From: Snuella sedimenti
GTDB lineage: Bacteria > Bacteroidota > Bacteroidia > Flavobacteriales > Flavobacteriaceae
NCBI RefSeq assembly: GCF_016428595.1
Contig: NZ_JAELVQ010000025.1
Location: 1,948-46,677 of the forward strand
Reading direction: 5' to 3'
DNA: 44,730 nt
Of the stretch, positions 8,767 through 17,914 are shown in pieces. Each line of letters starts with the position of its first letter. The stretch's first letter is position 1. The notes under the pieces were generated by a model that saw nothing but the letters and a program-made list of their open reading frames with translations, was not told the DNA's origin and did not search any database. Position numbers and translations under genes: made by a program.

Positions 8767-10338
8767 ATGGATACCGTTTTAAACATTCTTTCCAGTATTC
8801 CTTGGTGGGGCTGGGTATTAATCGTTCTATTTATAATTGCAATACGCGATATATTTTTTCAAAAACAACACACGATTAGTCACAATTACCCTATTGTAGG
8901 ACACTTGCGGTATATGCTAGAAAAAATTGGCCCGGAATTAAGACAATATTTAGTGGCCAATAACAGGGAAGAGTTACCGTTTAACAGGATAGAACGGGGA
9001 TGGATATATGCCTCGGCAAAAAAAGAAAATAATTATGAAGGTTTTGGCACCGACAGGGATATCTATGCACATCAGCATATATTTATAAACAACGCCATGA
9101 TACCTTATAAAATTGAAGAGGATCATCCCAATGCCATAGATAATTCTTTTATACCTTGTGCTAAGGTTATGGGAGCATTTAATAAAAGAGAAAAGCCTTA
9201 TAGACCTGCATCCGTTATCAATGTTTCTGCCATGAGTTTTGGTTCCTTATCGGCCAAGGCTATAGAATCTCTTAACAAAGGGGTGAAAATAGCAAATGCT
9301 TATCATAATACTGGTGAAGGAGGATTATCACCATACCATCGTTACGGTGGTGATGTTGTCTTTCACTTTGGAACCGGATATTTTGGTGTACGCAATGATG
9401 ATGGCAGCTTTTCTATGGAAAAACTAGTAAAACTTGTTGAAACCAATCCGTTTATTCGGGCTATTGAAATTAAGCTATCCCAAGGTGCCAAACCTGGCAA
9501 AGGAGGCGTACTTCCTGGGGCAAAAATAACAAAGGAAATTGCTAATATTCGTGGTGTTGAAGTTGGTAAGGATGTATTGTCACCACCAAACCACAGTGCT
9601 TTTTCCAACGTTACAGAAATGGTAGATTTTATTGAAGCGATAGCTGAAGCAACAGGGCTACCCGTAGGTATTAAAGCTGCTATTGGGAAACTAGAGCAAT
9701 GGGAGGAACTTGCGAACATTATGAAAAGCACTAATAAAGGTCCCGATTTTATTACTGTTGACGGAGGTGAAGGCGGAACTGGAGCCGCTCCGCCAAGCTT
9801 TGCCGATCACGTATCCCTTCCGTGGGTATATGGATTTAGCGACCTTTACAAGCTCTTTAAAAACAAAGACCTAACAGAACGCATCGTATTTATTGGCAGC
9901 GGCAAACTTGGATTTCCTGCCAAAGCAGCAATGGCTTTTGCCATGGGGGCCGACTGTATTAATGTGGCTAGGGAAGCCATGATGAGCATTGGCTGTATAC
10001 AAGCACAGATATGCCACACCAATCGCTGCCCTAGTGGGGTTGCAACGCAAAGTAAGTGGCTTCAAAATGGTATTGATCCCACATTGAAATCTGTACGCTT
10101 AGCACAGTATTTTAAAACTTTTAGGAAAGAGTTAATAGAAATCACCCATTCTGCCGGTTATGAACATCCGTGCCAGTTTAAGATGCGGGATATTGAGATA
10201 AATGTTGATGACCATAACCTATCCAAAGCGTTAGCCAGAACCTATATGTACAATAAAACCCCTGTTCCATTTACAAGTATGCAGGATTTAAAAGAATGTG
10301 TATATTTGGGCGGACATTACAACAAACTTAACCGTTAA
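8767..10338 (+). CDS. Membrane-anchored glutamate-synthase-domain (FMN / Fe-S) protein
   Basis: A 523-residue protein containing the FMN-binding barrel of glutamate synthase's large subunit. There is one N-terminal membrane segment (~11-28), then the barrel with 'GTGAAP' (FMN loop). Three cysteines, C410-X5-C416-X4-C421, in 'CHTNRCPSG' match the 3Fe-4S ligands of glutamate synthase. The class II amidotransferase domain and the GXGXG helix domain are missing, so it cannot take ammonia from glutamine by itself. Such stand-alone proteins are widespread but their reaction is poorly defined; glutamate synthesis should not be assumed. Start: ATG 8767 is preferred over TTG 8734 because it lies just after a promoter element. 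The next gene begins 12 nt downstream and is probably co-transcribed. Confidence 0.85.
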   Translation: MDTVLNILSSIPWWGWVLIVLFIIAIRDIFFQKQHTISHNYPIVGHLRYMLEKIGPELRQYLVANNREELPFNRIERGWIYASAKKENNYEGFGTDRDIYAHQHIFINNAMIPYKIEEDHPNAIDNSFIPCAKVMGAFNKREKPYRPASVINVSAMSFGSLSAKAIESLNKGVKIANAYHNTGEGGLSPYHRYGGDVVFHFGTGYFGVRNDDGSFSMEKLVKLVETNPFIRAIEIKLSQGAKPGKGGVLPGAKITKEIANIRGVEVGKDVLSPPNHSAFSNVTEMVDFIEAIAEATGLPVGIKAAIGKLEQWEELANIMKSTNKGPDFITVDGGEGGTGAAPPSFADHVSLPWVYGFSDLYKLFKNKDLTERIVFIGSGKLGFPAKAAMAFAMGADCINVAREAMMSIGCIQAQICHTNRCPSGVATQSKWLQNGIDPTLKSVRLAQYFKTFRKELIEITHSAGYEHPCQFKMRDIEINVDDHNLSKALARTYMYNKTPVPFTSMQDLKECVYLGGHYNKLNR

Positions 10339-10350
10339 ACAGTTAAACTT

Positions 10351-10872
10351 ATGGATTCCGAACGCGTTATTGATCTATTTTTATTTGCAATTCCAGCATT
10401 GATAACTGGACTTATTGCCTATTACTTTTTTAGGGAACATACCAAAAATGAAGATGGACGTAGACGGTTTCTTTTAAAAAAAGATTTACAAGTTAGCGCC
10501 CTTCCACTTCGATTGCAAGCTTATGAACGGATGGCCTTATTTTTAGAACGTATAAAGCCAAGTCAATTACTTACCAGAGTAGCTCCAATATCTTCGGACA
10601 AAGACAGCTACGAATCCTTGCTCATTCAGAATATAGAACAAGAATTCGAACACAATCTGTCACAGCAAATATACATAAGCGACAAATGCTGGAGCATCAT
10701 TAATGCTGCAAAAAATGCAACTATTCAACTCATTAGAAAAGCAAGTTTACTTGAAAAAACGGACACTGCAAACAAACTCCGCGAAGTTGTTTTGACTGAA
10801 ATGATGGAACGCCGTTCTCCCAGCGATGCCGCACTATCTTATATTAAAGAAGAAGTTAGCGAATTGTGGTAG
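10351..10872 (+). CDS. Uncharacterised single-span membrane protein
   Basis: A 173-residue protein with one N-terminal membrane helix (~7-25, 'LFLFAIPALITGLIAYYFF'), then a basic, charged cytoplasmic region predicted to be mostly helical, with an 'LPLRLQAYERMALFLERI' segment. I recognise no catalytic motif. The 12-nt spacing after the glutamate-synthase-like gene, and a membrane anchor in both, suggest that the two products work together at the inner membrane. This is an inference from context only. It converges with the patatin operon, whose last stop lies 3 nt away. Confidence 0.8.
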   Translation: MDSERVIDLFLFAIPALITGLIAYYFFREHTKNEDGRRRFLLKKDLQVSALPLRLQAYERMALFLERIKPSQLLTRVAPISSDKDSYESLLIQNIEQEFEHNLSQQIYISDKCWSIINAAKNATIQLIRKASLLEKTDTANKLREVVLTEMMERRSPSDAALSYIKEEVSELW

Positions 10873-10875
10873 AAA

Positions 10876-11787
10876 TCACCCTACTTTTAATTTGTTGGAT
10901 TTTGATTTAGCAAATCTGGACTTTGCATAATTAAAGCCTTGCTCCCACCAGGACACCATTAGCTTTCTACTAAAAATCAAAGAGTTCTCGGTAAGCTTTG
11001 AGGGCGTATAATACAGATTAAGTGTAACCCCTTTATTTTTAGCTGCCAACTTACCAATAGTGATATCACTGCGCTCTACTTGATCCAATAAATGCCCAAA
11101 TAAATTAAGCATTAAGGAGAACGGATTCTTACCTAACACCTTATTGTATTCCATATTCTCCGATTCCAAGATAATGGCATCTATTTCGGTAGCCCCCCGA
11201 AGTATGGCTTCTCGAATGGGAACCACACAAGTAAACGCACCATCGGCATACTCAAATCCATCAATCTTGGCCAATGACATAAAAGGAATATAGTTACAGG
11301 ATATCCATATCCAATTACAAAATTCTTCATATGAACAATCCTTAATAGACTTATACTCTACCCTGTTTTTTGACAAATTCGAAACCGTTACCACAACATC
11401 CTCTTTAGTTGCCTTAATTTTATTGTATTCATCCTCGGTGAAATGACGTTTTAAATAACGCTTTAAAGCTTTGCTTTCTCCAAAAGTGCGTTTCATTTTA
11501 ATAAACTGCCATAAAGAATTGATAAAATTAATAGATACATACTCCCTGTCCCCCTTTTTTCTCTGTACAAAAGGGTTAACACTAAATATGTTGCTTTGTT
11601 TTACATTAGTGAAAACTTTATAAATTTTATCAATGTCCCCTATGGCCAAATGAGGTACCAACAAGCTTCCGGTTGATGTCCCCAAAAACATATCGTACTG
11701 CCTACCTTCTTCTTGAATTAAATACTGGGCTACACCTCCGGCATAGGCTCCTTTACTACCGCCTCCTGATATTACTAGTGCTTTCAT
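10876..11787 (-). CDS. Patatin-like phospholipase, copy 2
   Basis: A 303-residue patatin-family lipid acyl hydrolase. It has the oxyanion loop GGGSKGAYAGG (8-18), the nucleophile elbow GTSTG with Ser38, and the catalytic Asp182 in 'ADGA', giving the Ser-Asp dyad. No signal peptide is visible, so a cytoplasmic or inner-membrane site is likely. It is a close paralog of the gene directly upstream: the two align end to end without obvious large gaps and share long identical stretches such as 'MKALVISGGGSKGA'. Its ATG overlaps the upstream TGA as ATGA, which suggests translational coupling. The lipid substrate is unknown. Confidence 0.88.
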   Translation of the reverse strand: MKALVISGGGSKGAYAGGVAQYLIQEEGRQYDMFLGTSTGSLLVPHLAIGDIDKIYKVFTNVKQSNIFSVNPFVQRKKGDREYVSINFINSLWQFIKMKRTFGESKALKRYLKRHFTEDEYNKIKATKEDVVVTVSNLSKNRVEYKSIKDCSYEEFCNWIWISCNYIPFMSLAKIDGFEYADGAFTCVVPIREAILRGATEIDAIILESENMEYNKVLGKNPFSLMLNLFGHLLDQVERSDITIGKLAAKNKGVTLNLYYTPSKLTENSLIFSRKLMVSWWEQGFNYAKSRFAKSKSNKLKVG

Positions 11788-12692
11788 TGTTTTTCTTCTA
11801 AAGGACTTACTTTTGTGTTTTTATGTTTAGCATAATCAAACCCGCTTTGCCACCACTTGGTCATTTTCTCTTTATTAAAAATCAACGCGTTTGTTGTTAA
11901 GACCGTTGGAGTGTAATAAAAATCAATAATGGCATTTTGATTGGATGCCACGAACTTTCCAATTCTAATGTTTTGTCCTTCTATTCTATCTAACATAAAG
12001 GAAAACATATTGGTTAATAACGAAAAGGCATTAAGAGAAGGCATCCTGTTAAATTGGGATACTTCTGTTTGCAAAATGATAACATCAATACCGGTTGCTC
12101 CTCTTTTTATTGCTTCCTCAATAGGCACCATAGACCCCAAACCACCATCGGCATACTCACAACCATTTTTTTTAACCAATGTCATAAAGGGCGTATAATT
12201 ACATGAAACCCAAATCCATTCACAAAATTCCTCATAATTAAAATCTTTAATTGACTTGTATTCGACTTGATTTAGCGACAAATTAGCAACCGTAACAACA
12301 ACGTCCTTTCCGGTCTCTTTTAAAATATCAAACTCCTTTTCTGTTAGTGTTTGCTTGATAAGCTCTTTTAAATGGTAACTTTCTCCAAAGGTTTTACTAC
12401 CTCTTAAAATATTCCTTAGTACATTAAAGTGATTTATTTTTATAGTTACTATACCCTTTTTTCTTTTAATTAAAAACGGACAACTACTAAAAATAGAATC
12501 TTGTGTAACATTGGTATATACCGCCTTTATTTTACTTACTTTTTTTAATGCTAAATGAGACACTAATAAACTACCGGTTGAAGTTCCAATAAAAATATCG
12601 TAATCACGTTTTTTATTTTCAATAAGGTATTGAGCCACACCACCTGCAAATGCGCCTTTACTACCGCCACCAGAAATCACCAATGCTTTCAT
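11784..12692 (-). CDS. Patatin-like phospholipase, copy 1
   Basis: A 302-residue patatin-family hydrolase with GGGSKGAFAGG (8-18), GTSTG with Ser38, and Asp182 in 'ADGG', so the Ser-Asp dyad is complete. The start is placed at the ATG at 12692, which aligns exactly with its paralog's start. A TTG seven codons upstream (12713) would add residues the paralog lacks. It lies 24 nt after the M1 aminopeptidase stop and overlaps the next patatin by 4 nt, forming a three-gene unit. Tandem duplication is the evident origin. The aspartate motif (DGG here, DGA in the other copy) and several loop residues differ, so specificity may have diverged. Confidence 0.88.
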   Translation of the reverse strand: MKALVISGGGSKGAFAGGVAQYLIENKKRDYDIFIGTSTGSLLVSHLALKKVSKIKAVYTNVTQDSIFSSCPFLIKRKKGIVTIKINHFNVLRNILRGSKTFGESYHLKELIKQTLTEKEFDILKETGKDVVVTVANLSLNQVEYKSIKDFNYEEFCEWIWVSCNYTPFMTLVKKNGCEYADGGLGSMVPIEEAIKRGATGIDVIILQTEVSQFNRMPSLNAFSLLTNMFSFMLDRIEGQNIRIGKFVASNQNAIIDFYYTPTVLTTNALIFNKEKMTKWWQSGFDYAKHKNTKVSPLEEKQ

Positions 12693-12716
12693 TCTTAACT
12701 GTATATAACACAAACT

Positions 12717-14690
12717 TTAACGATCCTCTTTCAACAAGTGCTTTGCAAACTTTGAAAAATGCCACACATGATGTGTCATTGCCTGATTTAGATTTTTATG
12801 GCACCTATCATCACAAGCATTAATCCATTTTAAATATTGAAAGGCATGCTTTCGTATTTCAAAACTATATTCCGGACTAGTATAATCGATTAAAGTATTG
12901 TAATAATCCTGTTTCCTTTCCATTTGGTAATCTTCTGTAAGCAAGGCTAACGTTAACCACAAAATTCTAATATTATAATCGTTAAAACCTAAAACATTCT
13001 TAGTTATATTCAAATAACGACGTCTCTCCTTTGGAAAATTAGTCCACAAATTAATTAAAGCTACCTCTATAGTAATATACGAATTATCTTCCAAAAAAGA
13101 TTCGTAATCCGCCTTAAATTCTAAGGGAATTTCACTTACTGATTGTGCAATGGCTTGACGCACTTTTAGTCCGTTATTAAAATCTTCTTTTTTAATTATA
13201 ATAGGGTGTTGCAATATAATTTTAGCTTTTGCTTCATCGGAAACATCAGAAGTTAAATAATCATAACATTTAGAAGTTAACACTTCGCAATCAACCATTA
13301 AGTACTCTTGGATAAAATGTGATTTCTTGAGGCTTTCCATTGCATCGTTGTAAGGAAAGGCTAAAGACTCAAGCCATATGGACACAAATTCACTTAAATC
13401 ATTCCCACTAACCGCCTCTACTTCTTCTATAAAATCACTGGTTTCTACATTTTTAAACTTATGGGTTTTCAAATAATTGCTCACGGCCAATTTAAACGCT
13501 TTGACTCCTATTTGTTCACACAACATATGTAATACCCAAGCTCCTTTTTTGTAAAACGTCGTACTGCTTGATTTAGGATCTAACAACGATGTGTTTTGTC
13601 CACTATTATCTTGTTGTAATAGTTCTTGTGCATACTCGTATAAACGCCAATAGTAATAATCATCACCAAAGATACTACGCTCAGCCAATAAGGCATAATA
13701 AGTTGCAAAACCTTCTTGCAACCAATGGTGGGTTCCAGAAACTTCAGTTACCAAATTCCCAAACCATTGATGGGCTAATTCATGAGCATTTACATTAACA
13801 TAGTTCTTATCTATAAAACCAATGGAATCTACCACAAAGGCATCTGAAAAAATGGTAAGACTGGTATTTTCCATACCAGCATACAAAAAATCTTTTACCG
13901 GTACTTGTTTATAATTTTGCCAGGGATATGGAACCCCTATCTCAGCCTCCAAAAAATCAAATATGTCCTTGGTATAGCGATAAGTAGGCTCCATTTTCAA
14001 AGAATCTTCCGGATAATAATACATTTCTAATGGAACGCCACTTTTAGAAACGGCCGAATATTTATCGTACTTACCTATTGCCAATGCCAGAAGATAACTG
14101 GACATGTGCTCTTGCATATCATAATGCCAAGTAGTCGTAGAGTCGTTAATTTGTTGGTTTATTAAATTTCCATTGGCAATAACCTCATAATTTTTATCAA
14201 AAGTGATCGATAAATCGAACTCAACCTTTTCATTCATGTCATCAAAACTAGGCAACCAATTACTGGTATACTTGCCTTGACCCTGGGTCCAAACTTGTTT
14301 CTTAACTATATGGGAAGCAACATCCGCATCGGAGTTCCATCCAATAAAATACATGGCCTTTTTAGGAACTGCTTTATAATTGAAAGAGACATGATATGTT
14401 GAATCTTTTTTTAATGCTTGCTTTAACCATAACTTTTTGCCATCATTATAAAATTGAAGTTTCGATTTCCCCAGTAAAACCTGTTCAAATTGCATATCAA
14501 TGGCATCAATATAAACAGAGTCCGCGTCCCTAAGCATTACAAAATCATACGCCACGAAACCATTTACCGTTCTGGTTTCTGGCAAAACACTAACTTTTAC
14601 AGTTGCCTTCTTAAAATCAACAGTACTGGTCTGTTGAGCTACAGATAGTTGACAAATTATAATATATAAAATATAAAAATGATATCTCAT
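12717..14690 (-). CDS. M1 family zinc aminopeptidase
   Basis: A 657-residue secreted metallopeptidase of the M1 (aminopeptidase N / LTA4 hydrolase) family. A signal peptide covers ~1-18. The exopeptidase motif is AGMEN (271-275; GAMEN in the family). The zinc site is HELAH (303-307) with the third ligand Glu326 exactly 18 residues on, in 'WLQEGFATY'. It cleaves N-terminal residues from peptides, probably in the periplasm. It is the first gene of a unit with two patatins. The link to lipid hydrolysis is unclear and may simply be shared degradation or envelope turnover. Length fits the family. Confidence 0.92.
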   Translation of the reverse strand: MRYHFYILYIIICQLSVAQQTSTVDFKKATVKVSVLPETRTVNGFVAYDFVMLRDADSVYIDAIDMQFEQVLLGKSKLQFYNDGKKLWLKQALKKDSTYHVSFNYKAVPKKAMYFIGWNSDADVASHIVKKQVWTQGQGKYTSNWLPSFDDMNEKVEFDLSITFDKNYEVIANGNLINQQINDSTTTWHYDMQEHMSSYLLALAIGKYDKYSAVSKSGVPLEMYYYPEDSLKMEPTYRYTKDIFDFLEAEIGVPYPWQNYKQVPVKDFLYAGMENTSLTIFSDAFVVDSIGFIDKNYVNVNAHELAHQWFGNLVTEVSGTHHWLQEGFATYYALLAERSIFGDDYYYWRLYEYAQELLQQDNSGQNTSLLDPKSSSTTFYKKGAWVLHMLCEQIGVKAFKLAVSNYLKTHKFKNVETSDFIEEVEAVSGNDLSEFVSIWLESLAFPYNDAMESLKKSHFIQEYLMVDCEVLTSKCYDYLTSDVSDEAKAKIILQHPIIIKKEDFNNGLKVRQAIAQSVSEIPLEFKADYESFLEDNSYITIEVALINLWTNFPKERRRYLNITKNVLGFNDYNIRILWLTLALLTEDYQMERKQDYYNTLIDYTSPEYSFEIRKHAFQYLKWINACDDRCHKNLNQAMTHHVWHFSKFAKHLLKEDR

Positions 14691-14774
14691 GAATAGACTA
14701 ACACCAATTCAACTTTAAATTTAAACACATAAAATACGGCTTTTTGCTCTATACGGCACCACAAATCCCAAAAC

Positions 14775-15371
14775 TTAATGAGGATTAAAGTTTTCCTTTG
14801 CCAGTGCTTTACGGACACGACTTAAACTTTCTGGTGTAATGCCAAGGTACGAAGCTATCATCCACTGTGGTACACGTAGCATAATATCTGGATACATTTT
14901 TATAAAATCCAAATAGCGTACCCTTGCCGATGCCCCCAACAACAAACTTATACGCTTATATAGATGACGAATATGGTTTTGTAATAAGCGTTCATTGCGC
15001 TGCCTAAAGTCAAGACTTATTTTAGAAACCTCGCTAATAAACGCTTCATCCATAAGTACCACAACGGTATCCTCAAACGCATCAATATAGTAAGTTGAAG
15101 GTTCTTTAAAATAAACACTGCCGCGATCACTTACAATCCAATGCTCTGTAGCAAACTGCAAAATATTTTCTTTCCCTTCTTCATTTAAGGCATAAAATCG
15201 CAACAAGCCTTCCTCTACAAAAAAAGAATGTGCACACACACTACCTTGCTTTAGCAAAAATTCTCCTTTGGCCACTTGCCTCACCTTAATATGCGGTTCA
15301 ACTTGCATATAAGCTTCAACTGTAAGACCCGTTTTTTCAATTAAATGCTTTTTAAAATTAGGTAAATCCAT
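14775..15371 (-). CDS. Crp/Fnr family transcriptional regulator
   Basis: A 198-residue regulator with an N-terminal cyclic-nucleotide-binding-like beta barrel (~25-120; 'KGEFLLKQGSVCAHSFFVEEG'-like core) and a C-terminal winged helix (~150-190; 'MIASYLGITPESLSRVRKAL'). This short form is abundant in Bacteroidota. Many members lack the residues for cAMP binding, so the effector is unknown. It is encoded 84 nt upstream of the aminopeptidase on the same strand and could regulate it, but that is only proximity. The upstream gap holds an end of the MITE-like repeat. Confidence 0.87.
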   Translation of the reverse strand: MDLPNFKKHLIEKTGLTVEAYMQVEPHIKVRQVAKGEFLLKQGSVCAHSFFVEEGLLRFYALNEEGKENILQFATEHWIVSDRGSVYFKEPSTYYIDAFEDTVVVLMDEAFISEVSKISLDFRQRNERLLQNHIRHLYKRISLLLGASARVRYLDFIKMYPDIMLRVPQWMIASYLGITPESLSRVRKALAKENFNPH

Positions 15372-15466
15372 GCGTATTTTTAAATATGAAATTTACGATA
15401 TATTATGAATAAAAATAAACGGTTTACGATATAAAACCATTTCAATTTAAAATTTGCACATTATAG

Positions 15467-15507
15467 AATGAACTCATCTTGACTTTTTCCAATTGGTTAA
15501 AAAATTG
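15467..15507. repeat. 41-bp copy of one end of a dispersed element
   Basis: This segment is a perfect inverted match (41 of 41 bases) to 23688-23728, the right end of the MITE-like element 8.2 kb away. Only one end is present here, between the crp-type gene and recG. It also contains the small palindrome CCAATTGG and the inverted pair CAATT/AATTG. It may be a solo end or remnant of the same family. Confidence 0.75.
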
Positions 15508-15566
15508 GTATAATTTGCAAGCTATTACTGTTTTTCTGTTTAAACGAAAACACTTAAATTCGCTTT

Positions 15567-17669
15567 ATGAGTATTAACCTGCAAACTCCTATAGATTATT
15601 TAAAAGGCGTAGGCTCCAATCGCGCCGACTTACTACGTAAGGAGTTAGGCATACATACGTATCAAGATTTAATTAATTTATTCCCCAATCGTTATATAGA
15701 CCGTACACAGTATTACAAAATCAACCAACTACAGCGTAACAATGCGGAAGTCCAAATAATTGGTAAACTTACCAGTTTTAAAGAGATTTCGCAAAAACGC
15801 GGCAAACGCCTCGTTGCCAATTTTATGGACGAAACTGGCGCTATGGAATTGGTCTGGTTTAGAGGTCAGAAATGGATCAAGGAAAGCCTAAAATTAAACA
15901 AACCTTATGTTATTTTTGGTAAAACAAATTGGTTTAATGGCAAGTTTAGTATGCCCCACCCCGAAGTAGAAGCTTTGGAGGCACATGAAAAAAATCTCCG
16001 TTCGGCCATGCAACCTGTATATCCATCGACCGAAAAACTATCGAACAAAGGCATTTCTAATCGAGTAATTAGTAAAATCGTACAACAACTTTTTATTGAA
16101 TCTAACGGTAAATTCACAGAAACGCTATCCAATAATTTAATTGACGAACTAAACTTAATAAGTAAACGGGAGGCACTTTTCAATATTCATTTTCCCAAAA
16201 GTCAAGCGCTATTAGCACGTGCACAGTTTAGATTAAAATTTGAGGAATTGTTCTATATACAACTACAATTAATTATAAAAAACCAAGTTCACAAATCTAA
16301 AATTAAAGGGTTTCCTTTTGAAAAGGTAGGCCATTATTTCAACACCTTTTTTAAAGAGCATTTACCTTTTGAATTAACGCATGCACAAAAGAGAGTACTA
16401 AAGGAAATACGTGCAGATTTAGGGAGTAACGCCCAAATGAATCGCTTACTGCAGGGTGATGTTGGCTCAGGTAAGACCATAGTAGCCTTTATGTCAATGT
16501 TAATCGCAATTGACAACGGTTTTCAGGCCTGTTTAATGGCTCCGACTGAAATTTTGTCAGTTCAGCATTACAACGGATTAAATTTACTATGTAAACCACT
16601 TAATATCAGCATAAAAATACTAACTGGTTCAACTAAAACTTCAACTAGAAAAAAAATTCACGAATCTTTAGAAAACGGTGAGCTACATATTCTAATTGGC
16701 ACACATGCACTACTTGAAGACAAGGTGAAATTTAAAAATTTAGGACTTGCTATTATTGACGAACAACATCGTTTTGGTGTTGAGCAGAGAAGTAAATTAT
16801 GGAGAAAAAACACCTCACCTCCCCATGTTTTGGTCATGACAGCGACTCCAATCCCAAGAACTTTGGCCATGTCGGTTTACGGCGATTTAGATGTGTCCGT
16901 CATTGACGAATTACCCCCAGGAAGAAAAGCTATAAAGACAGTACATCGCTACGATAAAAACCGCTTAAATGTTTTTAAGTTCATTCGGGACGAAATTGCA
17001 AAAGGGAGACAAGTTTACATCGTCTATCCATTAATTCAAGAAAGCGAAAGCATGGATTATAAAGATTTAATGGATGGCTACGAAAGCATTGTTAGGGATT
17101 TCCCCCCTCCAGACTACCAAATATCCATAGTTCATGGTAAAATGAAACCAGCCGACAAAGAATACGAAATGCAACGCTTTATAAAAGGCGAAACCCAAAT
17201 TATGGTAGCAACCACGGTTATTGAAGTAGGCGTTAATGTACCCAATGCATCCGTAATGATTATTGAAAGTGCCGAACGCTTTGGACTCTCCCAATTACAC
17301 CAGTTGAGAGGACGCGTAGGACGAGGTGCCGAACAAAGCTACTGTATTCTAATGACCAGTCATAAGCTAAGTAATGACAGTAAAACACGTTTAGAAACTA
17401 TGGTTAAAAGCAATGACGGTTTTGAAATTGCCGAAGTTGACTTACGTTTACGCGGCCCTGGAGACCTTATGGGCACACAACAAAGCGGCGTTTTAAACCT
17501 CAAAATTGCAGACATCATTAAAGATAACGATATTTTACATAGCGCCAGATATTATGCAAAAAAAACACTTCAAAACGACCCTAAACTTTTACTTACAGAA
17601 AACCAAGCTATCATAAACACTTACAAGGAATTAGTGAGATATAAGAATATTTGGAATTATATTAGCTAA
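15567..17669 (+). CDS. recG: ATP-dependent DNA helicase RecG
   Basis: A 700-residue superfamily 2 helicase that remodels stalled replication forks and branch-migrates Holliday junctions. The N-terminal wedge/OB domain (~60-150) is followed by helicase motifs: Walker A GDVGSGKT (297-304), DEQH (398-401), 'MTATPIPRTLA', and the C-terminal helicase domain with 'VATTVIEVGVNVPNA' and 'QLRGRVGRG'. The conserved 'DLRLRGPGDLMGTQQSG' RecG tail is present. Length matches the family. It stands alone on the plus strand. Confidence 0.97.
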   Translation: MSINLQTPIDYLKGVGSNRADLLRKELGIHTYQDLINLFPNRYIDRTQYYKINQLQRNNAEVQIIGKLTSFKEISQKRGKRLVANFMDETGAMELVWFRGQKWIKESLKLNKPYVIFGKTNWFNGKFSMPHPEVEALEAHEKNLRSAMQPVYPSTEKLSNKGISNRVISKIVQQLFIESNGKFTETLSNNLIDELNLISKREALFNIHFPKSQALLARAQFRLKFEELFYIQLQLIIKNQVHKSKIKGFPFEKVGHYFNTFFKEHLPFELTHAQKRVLKEIRADLGSNAQMNRLLQGDVGSGKTIVAFMSMLIAIDNGFQACLMAPTEILSVQHYNGLNLLCKPLNISIKILTGSTKTSTRKKIHESLENGELHILIGTHALLEDKVKFKNLGLAIIDEQHRFGVEQRSKLWRKNTSPPHVLVMTATPIPRTLAMSVYGDLDVSVIDELPPGRKAIKTVHRYDKNRLNVFKFIRDEIAKGRQVYIVYPLIQESESMDYKDLMDGYESIVRDFPPPDYQISIVHGKMKPADKEYEMQRFIKGETQIMVATTVIEVGVNVPNASVMIIESAERFGLSQLHQLRGRVGRGAEQSYCILMTSHKLSNDSKTRLETMVKSNDGFEIAEVDLRLRGPGDLMGTQQSGVLNLKIADIIKDNDILHSARYYAKKTLQNDPKLLLTENQAIINTYKELVRYKNIWNYIS

Positions 17670-17705
17670 CCTATAATAGCACTATTTTTTAGCGTACAAT
17701 CCAAG

Positions 17706-17732
17706 TTAAAAGCCCGACCAAACAGGACGAGC
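17706..17732 (-). terminator. Possible terminator for the coiled-coil/lipoprotein pair
   Basis: On the minus strand GCTCGTCC and GGTCGGGC (plus coordinates 17725-17732 and 17712-17719) can pair with one mismatch and one wobble around a 5-nt loop, followed by TTTTA. It is ~185 nt beyond the minus-strand stop at 17915, so the assignment is weak. The rest of 17670-17914 holds nothing recognisable. Confidence 0.35.
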
Positions 17733-17914
17733 TCATAAGAACTGAATGTAATTTGATTGATGGTTTGTCACACTTAATCAGCCCTAAGATATATACTTAT
17801 AGCTATCGCTCCTGTTATGGTTTTGTTAAATAACACATGCAGATTGTTAATTAACATACTATAAACAAAAATATTTCCTTTTTAAAACATTATTACAAAA
17901 GGTCATTCAAACAC

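Noticed and set aside
9363-9731. 122-residue frame on the minus strand inside the glutamate-synthase-like gene
   Set aside because: It is a shadow of a strongly conserved coding sequence, with no promoter and atypical composition.
17670-17914. Possible small RNA or riboswitch between recG and the coiled-coil gene
   Set aside because: Only one weak hairpin was found and no known RNA motif could be recognised; the region is downstream of both genes.
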